A stretch of 64,000 nt of DNA, taken from NCBI RefSeq assembly GCF_030053895.1, contig NZ_CP125781.1, positions 1,736,001-1,800,000 on the forward strand, written 5' to 3'. Numbering within the stretch: the stretch's first letter is position 1; the number at the start of each line of letters is the position of its first letter. A model generated the notes under the pieces. It did no database searches. It was not told the DNA's origin and saw only the letters and a program-made list of their open reading frames with translations. Below are positions 33,345 to 42,231 of the stretch, one piece after another. Origin of the DNA: Trabulsiella odontotermitis (GTDB lineage: Bacteria > Pseudomonadota > Gammaproteobacteria > Enterobacterales > Enterobacteriaceae). Made by a program: the position numbers and the translations under genes.

Positions 33345-35033
33345 ATGTACGAGTTTAATCTGGTGTTGCTGCTGCTTCAGCAGATGTGTGTTTTTCTGGT
33401 CATCGCCTGGCTGATGAGCAAAACCCGGCTCTTTATTCCGCTAATGCAGGTCACTGTGCGTCTGCCGCACAAACTCCTCTGTTACGTCACCTTCTCTATT
33501 TTCTGCATTATGGGGACCTATTTTGGTCTGCATATCGAAGATTCCATTGCCAATACCCGCGCGATCGGCGCCGTGATGGGCGGGCTGTTGGGCGGCCCGG
33601 TGGTAGGGGGTCTGGTCGGGTTGACGGGGGGGCTTCACCGCTATTCGATGGGAGGCATGACGGCGCTGAGCTGCATGATTTCGACCATCGTCGAAGGGCT
33701 GCTTGGCGGACTGGTGCACAGTGTATTGATTCGTCGTGGCCGCCCCGACAAAGTGTTCAGCCCGCTGACCGCCGGGGCGATTACCTGTTTTGCCGAGCTG
33801 GTTCAAATGCTGATTATTCTGGCAATTGCGCGACCCTTTAACGATGCGCTGCATCTGGTGCAAAGCATTGCCGCGCCGATGATGGTTACGAATACCGTTG
33901 GTGCGGCGTTGTTTATGCGTATTCTGCTCGATAAGCGGGCGATGTTTGAGAAATACACCTCGGCGTTTTCCGCGACGGCGCTAAAGGTGGCGGCGTCGAC
34001 AGAAGGGATTTTGCGCCAGGGTTTTAACGAAGAGAACAGCATGAAGGTGGCGCAGGTGCTGATCCAGGAGCTGGATATCGGCGCGGTGGCGATCACTGAT
34101 CGCGATAAGCTGCTGGCTTTCACCGGTATTGGCGACGATCATCATCTGCCAGGCAAACCGATCTCGTCATCGTACACGCAAAAGGCGATTGATACCGGCG
34201 ATGTGGTCTATGCCGACGGCAATGAAGTGCCGTACCGCTGCTCTATTCACCCGAACTGCAAGCTCGGCTCGACGCTGGTGATCCCGCTCCGCGGTGAGAA
34301 TCAGCGCGTGATTGGCACCATTAAGCTTTATGAAGCGAAAAACCGCCTGTTCAGTTCAATTAACCGCACACTGGGCGAGGGGATCGCGCAATTGCTGTCG
34401 GCGCAGATCCTTGCCGGGCAGTACGAACGGCAAAAGGCGTTGCTGACGCAATCGGAAATCAAGCTACTGCATGCGCAGGTGAATCCGCATTTCCTGTTTA
34501 ACGCGCTGAATACGCTGATGGCGGTGATCCGCCGCGACAGTGATCAGGCGGGGCAACTGGTGCAATATCTGTCGACCTTCTTTCGTAAAAACCTGAAGCG
34601 GCCGTCGGAAGTGGTGACGCTGGCGGATGAAATCGAGCACGTGAACGCCTATCTGCAAATCGAAAAGGCACGTTTTCAGTCTCGTTTACAGGTGACGCTG
34701 TTTGTCCCGGAATCGCTGTCGCATCATCAACTGCCTGCGTTTACGCTACAACCTATTGTGGAGAACGCGATTAAACACGGTACATCACAACATCTCGGTG
34801 TGGGCGAGATCTCCATTCAGGCAAGCCAGCATGGTCAGTACCTGCAACTGGATATCGAAGACAACGCCGGCTTGTATCAACCCAGGGAAAACGCCAGCGG
34901 ACTGGGCATGAATCTGGTGGATAAACGACTTCGCGCCCGCTTTGGCGACAACTGCGGCATCACGGTGACCTGTGAACCGGAACGGTTTACCCGTATCACC
35001 CTGAGACTGCCCCTGGAGGAGACGGCATGCTAA
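33345..35033 (+). CDS. btsS: BtsS, pyruvate-sensing LytS-type histidine kinase
   Basis: Sensor kinase of the BtsSR (YehUT) system, a high-affinity pyruvate sensor that controls btsT in E. coli. Starting at MYEFNLVLLL gives 562 residues, the family length. An N-terminal 5TMR_LYT membrane domain (residues 1-190) is followed by a GAF region (about 210-360) and the His_kinase domain with HAQVNPHFLFNALNTL (His382 as phosphoacceptor). A HATPase domain ends the protein with N-box IVENAIKHG. An in-frame extension to 33240 is ignored. It overlaps btsR by seven bases. Confidence 0.95.
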   Translation: MYEFNLVLLLLQQMCVFLVIAWLMSKTRLFIPLMQVTVRLPHKLLCYVTFSIFCIMGTYFGLHIEDSIANTRAIGAVMGGLLGGPVVGGLVGLTGGLHRYSMGGMTALSCMISTIVEGLLGGLVHSVLIRRGRPDKVFSPLTAGAITCFAELVQMLIILAIARPFNDALHLVQSIAAPMMVTNTVGAALFMRILLDKRAMFEKYTSAFSATALKVAASTEGILRQGFNEENSMKVAQVLIQELDIGAVAITDRDKLLAFTGIGDDHHLPGKPISSSYTQKAIDTGDVVYADGNEVPYRCSIHPNCKLGSTLVIPLRGENQRVIGTIKLYEAKNRLFSSINRTLGEGIAQLLSAQILAGQYERQKALLTQSEIKLLHAQVNPHFLFNALNTLMAVIRRDSDQAGQLVQYLSTFFRKNLKRPSEVVTLADEIEHVNAYLQIEKARFQSRLQVTLFVPESLSHHQLPAFTLQPIVENAIKHGTSQHLGVGEISIQASQHGQYLQLDIEDNAGLYQPRENASGLGMNLVDKRLRARFGDNCGITVTCEPERFTRITLRLPLEETAC

Positions 35034-35746
35034 ATGTGCTGATTGTCGATGATGAACCCCTGGCACGAGAGAATCTGCGCATTCTGCTACAGGAACAAAA
35101 TGATATTGAAATCGTCGGTGAGTGTTCAAATGCGGTCGAAGGCATTGGCGCTGTGCATCGTCTGCGCCCGGACGTGTTGTTTCTCGACATCCAGATGCCG
35201 CGCATCAGCGGGCTGGAGATGGTCGGCATGCTCGACCCGGAACACCGGCCATATATCGTTTTTCTCACCGCCTTTGACGAATACGCGGTAAAAGCCTTCG
35301 AAGAGCATGCGTTTGACTACCTGCTCAAACCCATTGAAGCGAAGCGGCTGGAGAAAACCCTGACGCGCCTGCGCCAGGAGCGCACTCTGCAGGATGTCTC
35401 CGTCCTCGGCGAAAACCAGCAGGTGCTGAAGTACATTCCTTGTACCGGCCATAGCCGGATCTACCTGTTGCAAATGGAAGATGTGGCGTTTGTCAGCAGC
35501 CGGATGAGCGGCGTGTACGTCACCAGCCATGAAGGCAAAGAAGGGTTCACGGAATTAACGCTGCGCACGCTGGAGAGCCGCACGCCACTGGTGCGCTGCC
35601 ATCGTCAGCATATGGTCAATCTGGCGCATGTCAAAGAGATCCGCCTTGAGGAAAATGGTCAGGCTGAGTTACTGCTGCGCGCCGGGCAAACCGTGCCGGT
35701 CAGCCGTCGCTACCTGAAAAGCCTGAAAGAGGCGATTGGGTTGTAG
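35027..35746 (+). CDS. btsR: BtsR, LytTR-type response regulator
   Basis: Response regulator of the pyruvate-responsive BtsSR system, 239 residues as in E. coli. The receiver domain has acidic Asp8-Asp9, phosphoacceptor Asp54 in DVLFLDIQMP, and Lys in LLKPIE. The C-terminal LytTR DNA-binding domain runs from about residue 135 (KYIPCTGHSRIYLLQMEDVAFVSS to the end). Its ATG overlaps the btsS stop, behind GGAGGAGACGGC. It ends about 100 bases before yehS. Confidence 0.96.
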   Translation: MLNVLIVDDEPLARENLRILLQEQNDIEIVGECSNAVEGIGAVHRLRPDVLFLDIQMPRISGLEMVGMLDPEHRPYIVFLTAFDEYAVKAFEEHAFDYLLKPIEAKRLEKTLTRLRQERTLQDVSVLGENQQVLKYIPCTGHSRIYLLQMEDVAFVSSRMSGVYVTSHEGKEGFTELTLRTLESRTPLVRCHRQHMVNLAHVKEIRLEENGQAELLLRAGQTVPVSRRYLKSLKEAIGL

Positions 35747-35850
35747 CCCGGTTGCGGTTACACTACGGGTTTGCGCCCGATTCCAGCCATCGTTTTTTTG
35801 CCCGGCGGTTTGTGCTTGTCGGGTCAACATCTTAATTTTCTGAAGGCAAC

Positions 35851-36315
35851 ATGCTGAATAATGATATTTTACGTAGCCTGCGCTACGCCCTGAAAACTAA
35901 CAACCAGGGTCTGGTGCGGCTGATTGCGCTCGGCGAAACGGACGTGGTGGAAGCGCAGATTGCGCCATGGTTGCGAAAAGAAGAAGAAGAGGGGTATGAA
36001 CGTTGCCCTGACATCGTGCTGTCCGCGTTGCTGAACGGCCTGATTTACGACAAACGTGGTCGTGATGAAGACGCGCCGCCGCTGGCGCTTGAGCGCAGAC
36101 TGAATAATAACATCGTGCTGAAGAAGCTGCGCATCGCCTTTTCCCTGAAAACGGATGATATTCTGGCGATCCTCACTGAACAAAAATTCCGCGTATCAAT
36201 GCCAGAAATTACCGCCATGATGCGTGCCCCGGAACACAAAAATTTCCGCGAGTGCGGGGATCAGTTCATGCGTTATTTCCTGCGCGGCCTGACGGTGCGT
36301 CTGCATCAGGCATAA
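35851..36315 (+). CDS. yehS: YehS, DUF1456 protein
   Basis: Cytosolic protein of unknown function, 154 residues against about 156 in E. coli, with two DUF1456 repeats of ~60 residues each. Repeat one is NNDILRSLRYALKTNNQGLVRLIALGE; repeat two begins NNIVLKKLRIAFSLKTDDILAILTEQ. A ribosome binding site CTGAAGGCAAC precedes the ATG. It is the last gene of the 47-48 min syntenic block. Beyond it, instead of the K-12 yehR-side neighbours, the sequence passes to artJ from another part of the chromosome. Confidence 0.94.
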   Translation: MLNNDILRSLRYALKTNNQGLVRLIALGETDVVEAQIAPWLRKEEEEGYERCPDIVLSALLNGLIYDKRGRDEDAPPLALERRLNNNIVLKKLRIAFSLKTDDILAILTEQKFRVSMPEITAMMRAPEHKNFRECGDQFMRYFLRGLTVRLHQA

Positions 36316-36345
36316 AAAAAGCCGGATTTCTCCGGCTTGATTCGA
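36316..36345. terminator. Bidirectional terminator at the yehS/artJ junction
   Basis: AGCCGGA-TTTC-TCCGGCT forms a 7-bp stem. On the minus strand it is followed by seven T residues, a strong terminator for artJ; on the plus strand the following TTGATTCGATTTT is a weaker U-tract for yehS. The synteny breakpoint falls in or next to this 40-base gap. Confidence 0.8.
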
Positions 36346-36355
36346 TTTTCCTGGC

Positions 36356-37087
36356 TTAGCCCGGGAACCACTGGTCGCTGATTTTCTGATAGGTGCCATC
36401 GGCTTTGATGGCTTTCAGCGCGCTGTTCAGTTTCTCTACCAGCGCGTTGTTGTCCGGACGAACCGCGATGCCAAGACCGGTGCCGAAGTATTGCGGATCG
36501 GTCACTTTCGGCGTGGCGGTACCCAGCTGCGGGTTGGTTTTCAGCCACTCATTCACTACCGCGGTATCACCAAATACGCCGTCGATACGGCCGTTTTTCA
36601 GGTCGATGATGGCGTTCTGGTAGCTGTCATACGCCACAGTTTTCACTTCCGGGTGCTTATCCTGCAAATATTTCTGGTGGGTGGTACCGTTTTCCATGCC
36701 GATGCGTTTGCCTTTCAGATCGTCGAATGTCTTATACGCGTCTTTCTTCGCAATCACCACCGCCGAGTTGGCATAGTACGGGTCGGTAAAGGTGACCTGT
36801 TTGCTACGCTCCGGGGTGATATCCATGCCGGAAATCACTGCATCGTATTTCTTAAACTTCAGCGACGGGATCAGGCTGTCAAAGGCGTGGTTGGTGAAGG
36901 TGCATTCTGCCTGCATTTGTTTGCACAGTGCTTTCGCCAGATCAATATCAAAACCCACAATCTGGTTGCTGGCATCCAGCGATTCAAAAGGGGGATAGGT
37001 GGCGGAAACGCCAAAGCTGATTTTATCCGCGGCGACTGCGCTAGTGGCAAAAGTGGCAAACATTGCGGCCAGAAGTAATTTTTTCAT
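36356..37087 (-). CDS. artJ: ArtJ, arginine-binding periplasmic protein
   Basis: High-affinity arginine receptor feeding the ArtMQP importer. From MKKLLLAAM the precursor has 243 residues as in E. coli, with signal peptide MKKLLLAAMFATFATSAVA. The solute-binding domain (SBP_bac_3) shows YPPFESLDASNQIVGFDIDLAKALC and DAVISGMDITPERSKQVTF. It differs from ArtI mainly in the C-terminal half, and ends ISDQWFPG. A longer frame to 37246 runs through the operator region and is rejected. It is transcribed on its own from an ArgR-controlled promoter; artM lies downstream of artPIQM on the same strand, just upstream of it. Confidence 0.97.
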   Translation of the reverse strand: MKKLLLAAMFATFATSAVAADKISFGVSATYPPFESLDASNQIVGFDIDLAKALCKQMQAECTFTNHAFDSLIPSLKFKKYDAVISGMDITPERSKQVTFTDPYYANSAVVIAKKDAYKTFDDLKGKRIGMENGTTHQKYLQDKHPEVKTVAYDSYQNAIIDLKNGRIDGVFGDTAVVNEWLKTNPQLGTATPKVTDPQYFGTGLGIAVRPDNNALVEKLNSALKAIKADGTYQKISDQWFPG

Positions 37088-37154
37088 GCGAAAGCTCCCG
37101 TCTGTCAATCTTATGATGTAGTGCCGTTTGCGGCATGACGTAACGATGCCACCA

Positions 37155-37193
37155 AATGAATTTGTATGCAATAAAAATGAGTAAATATTTTTA
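37155..37193 (-). promoter_or_regulatory. Paired ARG boxes (ArgR operator) of artJ
   Basis: Two 18-bp boxes, 37155-37172 (core TGAATTTGTATGCA, 12 of 14 palindrome positions) and 37176-37193 (core TGAGTAAATATTTT), are separated by exactly three bases, the classical spacing for an ArgR hexamer site. They lie 68-106 bases upstream of the artJ ATG, where a promoter would be. This agrees with arginine repression of artJ in E. coli. Confidence 0.75.
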
Positions 37194-37279
37194 TGTGAAT
37201 AAAAAAAGACGGGAAGTAAAGGTACTTGCCCGTCTGGATGATACAAAACTATGCAATGTCTGGTAATAACACCGGCAGG

Positions 37280-37948
37280 TTATTTTCGCGTTTCAAAGGC
37301 CAGTGCTTTGCGTTCTATAAGGCGCATCATCAATGTCAGCAAACCGTTGACGATGAGGTAAATCACTCCCGCTGCGCCGAATACCATAACATCATAAGTC
37401 CGCCCGTAGAGCAACTGTCCGTGACCCATAACTTCCATTAATGTGATGGTGTACGCCAGAGACGTGCTCTTGAAGATCAGCACCACTTCGTTGGAGTAGG
37501 AGGAAAGGGCGCGCTTAAACGCATACGGCAACAGGATCGCCAGCGTGTCTTTCTTGCTCATTCCCAGTGCGCCGCAGGATTGCCATTGCCCTTCCGGGAT
37601 AGCGCGAACGGCACCGTAAAACAGCTGGGTGGTGTAGGCCGCACTGTTGAGCGACAGCGCGATAAGCGCGCACAGCCACGGTTCCGACAGCAGATGCCAG
37701 ATCACCGGATATTCCTGCAACGTCGGGAACTGACCCGGCCCGTAGTAAATCAGGAAGATCTGCACCAGCAGCGGCGTACCAGTGAACAGCGTGATATACG
37801 CGCGCACAATCCACACCAGCACCGGTGTTTTCAGTGTCAGAATGATGGTGAAAACCAGCGCCAGCACCAGCGCGACGAGAAGCGACGCGACGGTCAGCGT
37901 CAGGCTGGTGTGCAGCCCTTTCAGCAGTTCCGGAAAATACTCAACCAT
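37280..37948 (-). CDS. artM: ArtM, arginine ABC transporter permease
   Basis: Inner-membrane permease of the arginine importer, 222 residues as in E. coli. HisM/GlnP family with five hydrophobic segments; the EAA loop is GALGMSKKDTLAILLPYAFKRAL and the docking partner is ArtP. It pairs with ArtQ as a heterodimer. Its start overlaps the artQ stop by one base (TGATG), so translation is coupled. It is the last gene of artPIQM. Confidence 0.97.
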   Translation of the reverse strand: MVEYFPELLKGLHTSLTLTVASLLVALVLALVFTIILTLKTPVLVWIVRAYITLFTGTPLLVQIFLIYYGPGQFPTLQEYPVIWHLLSEPWLCALIALSLNSAAYTTQLFYGAVRAIPEGQWQSCGALGMSKKDTLAILLPYAFKRALSSYSNEVVLIFKSTSLAYTITLMEVMGHGQLLYGRTYDVMVFGAAGVIYLIVNGLLTLMMRLIERKALAFETRK

Positions 37949-38664
37949 CAGCCTGGTCTCCGTTCAAAGCGAGTGGCACGCAGGTCAATGCGTTTGAGAA
38001 TGTACTGGCTGAAGAGGGTGATCACCAGGTAAATGGCCGCCGCCACGATGTACCAGGTAAACGGCTCCTGGGTGCGCGTCGCGATGCTTTTAGTCTGCAA
38101 CATCAGGTCATTCACGCTGATAAGCGAAACCAGCGCCGTATCCTTCAACAACACCAGCCACTGGTTACCCAGCCCCGGCAAAGCATGACGCCACATCTGC
38201 GGCATTACCAGACGGAAGAAAATCGCGCTTTTCGACAACCCCAGCGCCTGACCGGATTCCCACTGGCCCACCGGCACGGCTTTCAGCGCGCCGCGCAGAG
38301 TTTGCGAGGCATAGGCGGAATAGAGCAGCGACAATGCAATCACACCGCACAGGAACGGGCTGACGTCGAAGTTTTCGATCTCCATTTGTACGGGGATTTG
38401 CACCACGCCGAGATTCAGGGTGAAGCCGTCGGAGAGCATCAGCAGCAACTGAGAAGAGCCGAAATAGATAAACAGGACTACCAGAATCTCCGGTAGCCCG
38501 CGCAGCACGGTCACCAGCGCGGAACCCGCCCATGCGATCGGGCGCCATTTTGCCGACTCCCAGACCGCAAAGAACATCGCCAGCACAAGCCCGATGATCA
38601 ATGCACAAAGGGCAAGGCCGACGGTCATCCCGGCGGCGCTTGCTAAAGGAAAAAATTCGTTCAT
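37948..38664 (-). CDS. artQ: ArtQ, arginine ABC transporter permease
   Basis: Second permease of the arginine importer, 238 residues as in E. coli. Five hydrophobic segments, the RGLPEILVVLFIYFG element of amino-acid permeases, and the EAA loop QALGLSKSAIFFRLVMPQMWRHALPG are visible. It follows artI by seven bases and overlaps artM. It sits in the inner membrane with ArtM. Confidence 0.97.
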   Translation of the reverse strand: MNEFFPLASAAGMTVGLALCALIIGLVLAMFFAVWESAKWRPIAWAGSALVTVLRGLPEILVVLFIYFGSSQLLLMLSDGFTLNLGVVQIPVQMEIENFDVSPFLCGVIALSLLYSAYASQTLRGALKAVPVGQWESGQALGLSKSAIFFRLVMPQMWRHALPGLGNQWLVLLKDTALVSLISVNDLMLQTKSIATRTQEPFTWYIVAAAIYLVITLFSQYILKRIDLRATRFERRPG

Positions 38665-38671
38665 TCAGGAA

Positions 38672-39403
38672 TTACTTCTGAAACCATTTGTTGTAGATGG
38701 TTTCGTAAGTCCCATCTTTCTTCACTTTTTCCAGCGCAGCGTTAAATTTCTGCTGCAGGTCGGTATTGCCCTGACGCACAGCGATGCCGAGGCCGGTACC
38801 GAAATAGTCTTTATCGGTGACTTTGTCGCCGACAGCGGCCAGTTTCGGGTTGGCCTTCAGCCACTCGGTCACCACCGCGGTGTCACCGAATACCGCATCA
38901 ATACGCCCGTTTTGCAGATCCAGTTTCGCATTCTGGTAGCTGTCGTAAGGCACAGTGGTGATTTCCGGATGTTTATCCATGATGAATTTCTGGTGCGTGG
39001 TGCCGTTCTGCACGCCTACTTTCTTGCCTTTCAGCTGATCAATGCTGGTGAATTTACCCTGCTGACCGATGAACAGTGCGGAGTTGTCGTAGTACGGCGT
39101 GGTAAACAGCACCTGCTTTTCACGTTCCGGGGTGATATCCATACCGGCCATGACTGCGTCGATGCGGCGGAATTTCAGGCTCGGGATCAGGCTGTCAAAC
39201 GCCTGATTGGTAAAGGTACAGCTGGCGTCGATCTCTTTACACAGCGCGTTCGCCAGATCCACATCAAAACCGACAATCTTGTTGCTCGTATCCATTGATT
39301 CAAACGGAGGATAAGAGGCTTCCGTCGCAAAACGAATCGTCTGAGCAGCAGTGGCAGACAGGCTGACGCTGGCAAGCAGCGCGGCAATCAGTACTTTTTT
39401 CAT
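38672..39403 (-). CDS. artI: ArtI, periplasmic amino-acid-binding protein
   Basis: Binding protein of the artPIQM operon, closely related to ArtJ (the ASYPPFESMDTSNKIVGFDVDLANALC region differs in only a few residues) but with undetermined ligand in E. coli. From MKKVLIAALL the precursor is 243 residues, with signal peptide MKKVLIAALLASVSLSATA. The frame continues into artP, so the true start was chosen by family length and signal peptide. ArtI and ArtJ look like a duplication whose copies flank the permease genes. Confidence 0.97.
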   Translation of the reverse strand: MKKVLIAALLASVSLSATAAQTIRFATEASYPPFESMDTSNKIVGFDVDLANALCKEIDASCTFTNQAFDSLIPSLKFRRIDAVMAGMDITPEREKQVLFTTPYYDNSALFIGQQGKFTSIDQLKGKKVGVQNGTTHQKFIMDKHPEITTVPYDSYQNAKLDLQNGRIDAVFGDTAVVTEWLKANPKLAAVGDKVTDKDYFGTGLGIAVRQGNTDLQQKFNAALEKVKKDGTYETIYNKWFQK

Positions 39404-39422
39404 TGTCATTGTCCCGAAAACT

Positions 39423-40151
39423 TTAGTGAGAAAGGTAGTTTTTAAAGGCATCGGTTTTCGGTTCTGCGAAACAGCTCGCGTCCCCTTGCTCGATGATATG
39501 ACCGTTTTCCATATAGACCACCCGGCTGGCGGTTTTACGCGCCACTTCCACTTCATGGGTGACGATCACCTGGGTAATTTTAGTTTGTGCCAGTTCGCGA
39601 ATGATACTGACGATTTGCGCGGTAATTTCTGGATCGAGCGCCGCCGTCGGTTCGTCAAACAGCAGCACTTGCGGCTCCATCATCAGCGCGCGGGCAATCG
39701 CAACACGCTGCTGCTGACCGCCGGAGAGGTGCAGCGGATAACGATCACTGAAAGGCGTAAGACGCAGACGTTCCAGCAGCTTATCCGCACGTTCACGCGC
39801 CTGATCTTTACTCAATCCCAGCACACGGCAGGGCGCTTCAATCAGGTTTTGTAGCACGGTCAGATGTGGCCACAGGTTGTATTGCTGAAATACCATGCCG
39901 ACGTTCTGTCGCAGCTCGCGGATAGCCTTGTCGGATGGGGTTTTCGCAAAATCGAAATGATTGCCTTCAATGGAGAGCTTACCGGAACGCGGCATCTCCA
40001 GAAGGTTAAGTACGCGTAGCAAAGAGCTCTTGCCTGCACCGCTTGGGCCAAGCAGTACCAGAGTTTCACCCTGTTGACACTCCAGCGTAATGTCAAAAAG
40101 CGCCTGATGTGCGCCATAGAAGCAATTAATGCCGTCTAATTTAATACTCAT
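39423..40151 (-). CDS. artP: ArtP, arginine ABC transporter ATPase
   Basis: Energy-coupling ATPase of arginine uptake, 242 residues as in E. coli. Walker A GPSGAGKSS (about 35-43), Q-loop NVGMVFQQYNLWPH, signature LSGGQQQRVAIARAL, Walker B VLLFDEPTAALDPE and the switch VTHEVEVA are all intact. It is the first gene of artPIQM on the minus strand. The 230-base region upstream is AT-rich and holds a possible weak ARG-like palindrome (ATGCAATATTTATGC, near 40219), which is too imperfect to call. Confidence 0.97.
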   Translation of the reverse strand: MSIKLDGINCFYGAHQALFDITLECQQGETLVLLGPSGAGKSSLLRVLNLLEMPRSGKLSIEGNHFDFAKTPSDKAIRELRQNVGMVFQQYNLWPHLTVLQNLIEAPCRVLGLSKDQARERADKLLERLRLTPFSDRYPLHLSGGQQQRVAIARALMMEPQVLLFDEPTAALDPEITAQIVSIIRELAQTKITQVIVTHEVEVARKTASRVVYMENGHIIEQGDASCFAEPKTDAFKNYLSH

Positions 40152-40384
40152 CGATACTCTTCATGCTTACAGAAAGGGCAGACATTGAGGCCGGAAATAG
40201 TAACGTTGGCAGAATAGTTATGCAATATTTATGCGTTAAAACTTAAATATAAACCACATTACTTACTAAACTTAGCACAAAATAGCGATTGCGAAGGACG
40301 GAAGGCAGAAATGTCGGCATTCATCACAGAATGCCAGACATTTTATCGGGTTTATCATTTAATGAACGGTGGCGGCTGGCATAA

Positions 40385-40900
40385 TTACCGTTTTTCCAGT
40401 ACCTGGCGCAGCGTACCGGCTGGCGCGTGGGCATTGGCGCCAAGGTAACGCACGTCATCTACGGCCCAGCACTGGCCTTCGCGGATCATCAGCACCTCAT
40501 CCTGCCAGCGTTGTGTGCCCTGTTTCAGCTCCACACGCAGCGGAATGTTCCGTGCATCGGTATTCGGAATGGTGGAGGCACTGGCAACATCAGCGCTTTC
40601 CGGCAGCGTGGTACGGCTGGAGAAGGGATCAGACTGCAGAATAGCGCGATCGTCAGGGTTATGGCTGGCATCATTCAGCAGTTTTGCCAGACTGTCACTG
40701 AGGTACGGGCGCAGACCCGTCAGGTCATTATTTTTGTGCTGAATGCGATAGTCATAAAATTGTTGAGCCACCGCGTCCGGTCCGCCATCAACACACGGGC
40801 CGCTGCGGGTGCCAATATCCTTAAATGCTGGTGTGACGGTAGTGCAGGCGCTGAGCAGCAGCGCGCCGGGAACCAGAAGAGCGAGTTTTGTATAGCGCAT
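40385..40900 (-). CDS. ybjP: YbjP, lipoprotein
   Basis: A 171-residue lipoprotein as in E. coli. The signal sequence MRYTKLALLVPGALLLSAC ends with the lipobox LSAC, Cys19 being the lipid attachment site; Thr at +2 predicts outer-membrane sorting. The mature part resembles DUF3828, with VAQQFYDYRIQH and REGQCWAVDDVRY. It has been reported as RpoS-related in E. coli, but its function is unknown. It is divergent from ybjQ and does not form an operon with artP. Confidence 0.93.
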   Translation of the reverse strand: MRYTKLALLVPGALLLSACTTVTPAFKDIGTRSGPCVDGGPDAVAQQFYDYRIQHKNNDLTGLRPYLSDSLAKLLNDASHNPDDRAILQSDPFSSRTTLPESADVASASTIPNTDARNIPLRVELKQGTQRWQDEVLMIREGQCWAVDDVRYLGANAHAPAGTLRQVLEKR

Positions 40901-41014
40901 CAGGATTTCCTTATAAACTAATGTGTAAATATCTTTTCAAGCATAGCGTATCGATCCGATAATGCGTTTGCGTATCTGAGCTAACGCATTGAACCTAAAC
41001 AAAGGAGCCTCGAA

Positions 41015-41338
41015 ATGCAATTCTCAACGACCCCAACCCTGGAAGGGCAAACCATCGTGGAATACTGCGGCGTGGTCACCGGTGAGGCCATTCTTGGCGC
41101 CAACATCTTCCGCGACTTCTTTGCGGGCATTCGTGACATCGTCGGCGGACGCTCCGGCTCGTATGAAAAAGAGCTGCGCAAAGCGCGGGAAATAGCCTTT
41201 GAAGAGATGGGCGATCAGGCTAAATCGATGGGCGCGGATGCGATCGTCGGAATTGATATTGATTACGAAACGGTCGGTCAGAACGGCAGTATGCTGATGG
41301 TGAGCGTCAGCGGGACGGCGGTCAAAACCCGCCGATGA
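41015..41338 (+). CDS. ybjQ: YbjQ, UPF0145 heavy-metal-binding-like protein
   Basis: A 107-residue protein of the YbjQ/UPF0145 family, a small alpha/beta fold proposed to form pentamers. Conserved TLEGQTIVEYCGVVTGEAILGANI and GADAIVGIDIDYETVG are seen. Its function is unknown. The start follows AGGAG at seven bases. Its stop overlaps the amiD ATG (ATGA), so the two are translated together. Confidence 0.95.
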   Translation: MQFSTTPTLEGQTIVEYCGVVTGEAILGANIFRDFFAGIRDIVGGRSGSYEKELRKAREIAFEEMGDQAKSMGADAIVGIDIDYETVGQNGSMLMVSVSGTAVKTRR

Positions 41339-42159
41339 AACGCCTTTTACTGCTACTGGCTGTGCTGCTGACGGGCTGTGCCAGTGAGCAGGGTATTATC
41401 GACAAAGACGGGTATCAACTCGATACTCGTCATCCTGCGCAGGTCGCGCTGCCGCGTATCAAAGTGCTGGTGATCCATTACACTGCCGACGATTTTGATG
41501 TCTCGCTGGCAACGCTGACGGATAAACACGTCAGCGCTCATTATCTGATCCCACAAGACCCGCCTGTGCATCACGGAAAACCGCGTATCTGGCAACTGGT
41601 GCCGGAAGACAAACTGGCCTGGCATGCGGGGATCAGCTTCTGGCGGGGCGCTACGCGCATCAACGACACGTCAATTGGCATTGAGCTGGAAAACCGTGGC
41701 TGGCAGAAATCGGCTGGAATAAAACATTTCACACCGTTTGCGCCAGAGCAAATCAGCGCGCTGATCCCACTGGCGAAGGACATTATCGCCCGTTATGACA
41801 TCGCGCCGCAGAATGTGGTGGCGCATGCCGATGTGGCACCGCAGCGCAAGGATGATCCCGGCCCATTGTTCCCCTGGCAGCAACTGGCGCAACAGGGCAT
41901 CGGCGCCTGGCCGGAGCCTGCCCGTGTGGCGTTTTATCTCAATGGTCGTTCGCCGTACGAGCCGGTAGAGGTTGCCTCGCTGCTCGATCTGCTTTCCCGT
42001 TACGGGTATGAGGTGACGCCGGATATGACCGACGCGCAGCAAAAGCGGGTGATTATGGCGTTTCAGATGCACTTCCGCCCGGCCCGCTGGGACGGCACGG
42101 CGGACGCCGAAACGCAGGCGATCGCCGACGCGTTGCTGGAGAAATACGGGCAGGGGTGA
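41335..42159 (+). CDS. amiD: AmiD, outer-membrane N-acetylmuramoyl-L-alanine amidase
   Basis: Zinc amidase lipoprotein that cleaves the MurNAc-L-Ala bond, including anhydro-muropeptides, in the periplasm. It has 274 residues. The signal MKRLLLLLAVLLTGC has a lipobox with Cys15 and Ala at +2, predicting outer-membrane anchoring. The Amidase_2 domain has zinc ligands His48 (VIHYTADDF) and His164 with Asp174 (VAHADVAPQRKDDPG), the proton-shuttling Lys172, and Glu117 in GIELEN. A C-terminal peptidoglycan-binding domain follows from about residue 195. Coupled to ybjQ by a four-base overlap. Confidence 0.96.
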   Translation: MKRLLLLLAVLLTGCASEQGIIDKDGYQLDTRHPAQVALPRIKVLVIHYTADDFDVSLATLTDKHVSAHYLIPQDPPVHHGKPRIWQLVPEDKLAWHAGISFWRGATRINDTSIGIELENRGWQKSAGIKHFTPFAPEQISALIPLAKDIIARYDIAPQNVVAHADVAPQRKDDPGPLFPWQQLAQQGIGAWPEPARVAFYLNGRSPYEPVEVASLLDLLSRYGYEVTPDMTDAQQKRVIMAFQMHFRPARWDGTADAETQAIADALLEKYGQG

Positions 42160-42231
42160 GCTTATAGTGAAGCTTAACGGGATGTGTGATGCTGAGCGCC
42201 CAGGCCCGTGCAAACGGAGTGCCGCCGGGCG

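Noticed and set aside
36316..36355. Mobile element at the synteny breakpoint as the cause of the rearrangement
   Set aside because: The 40-base gap contains only a terminator hairpin; no IS ends, att-like repeats or tRNA.
40210..40235. ARG-like palindrome upstream of artP
   Set aside because: Its central arms do not fit the TGAAT/ATTCA core; left as a weak possibility only.
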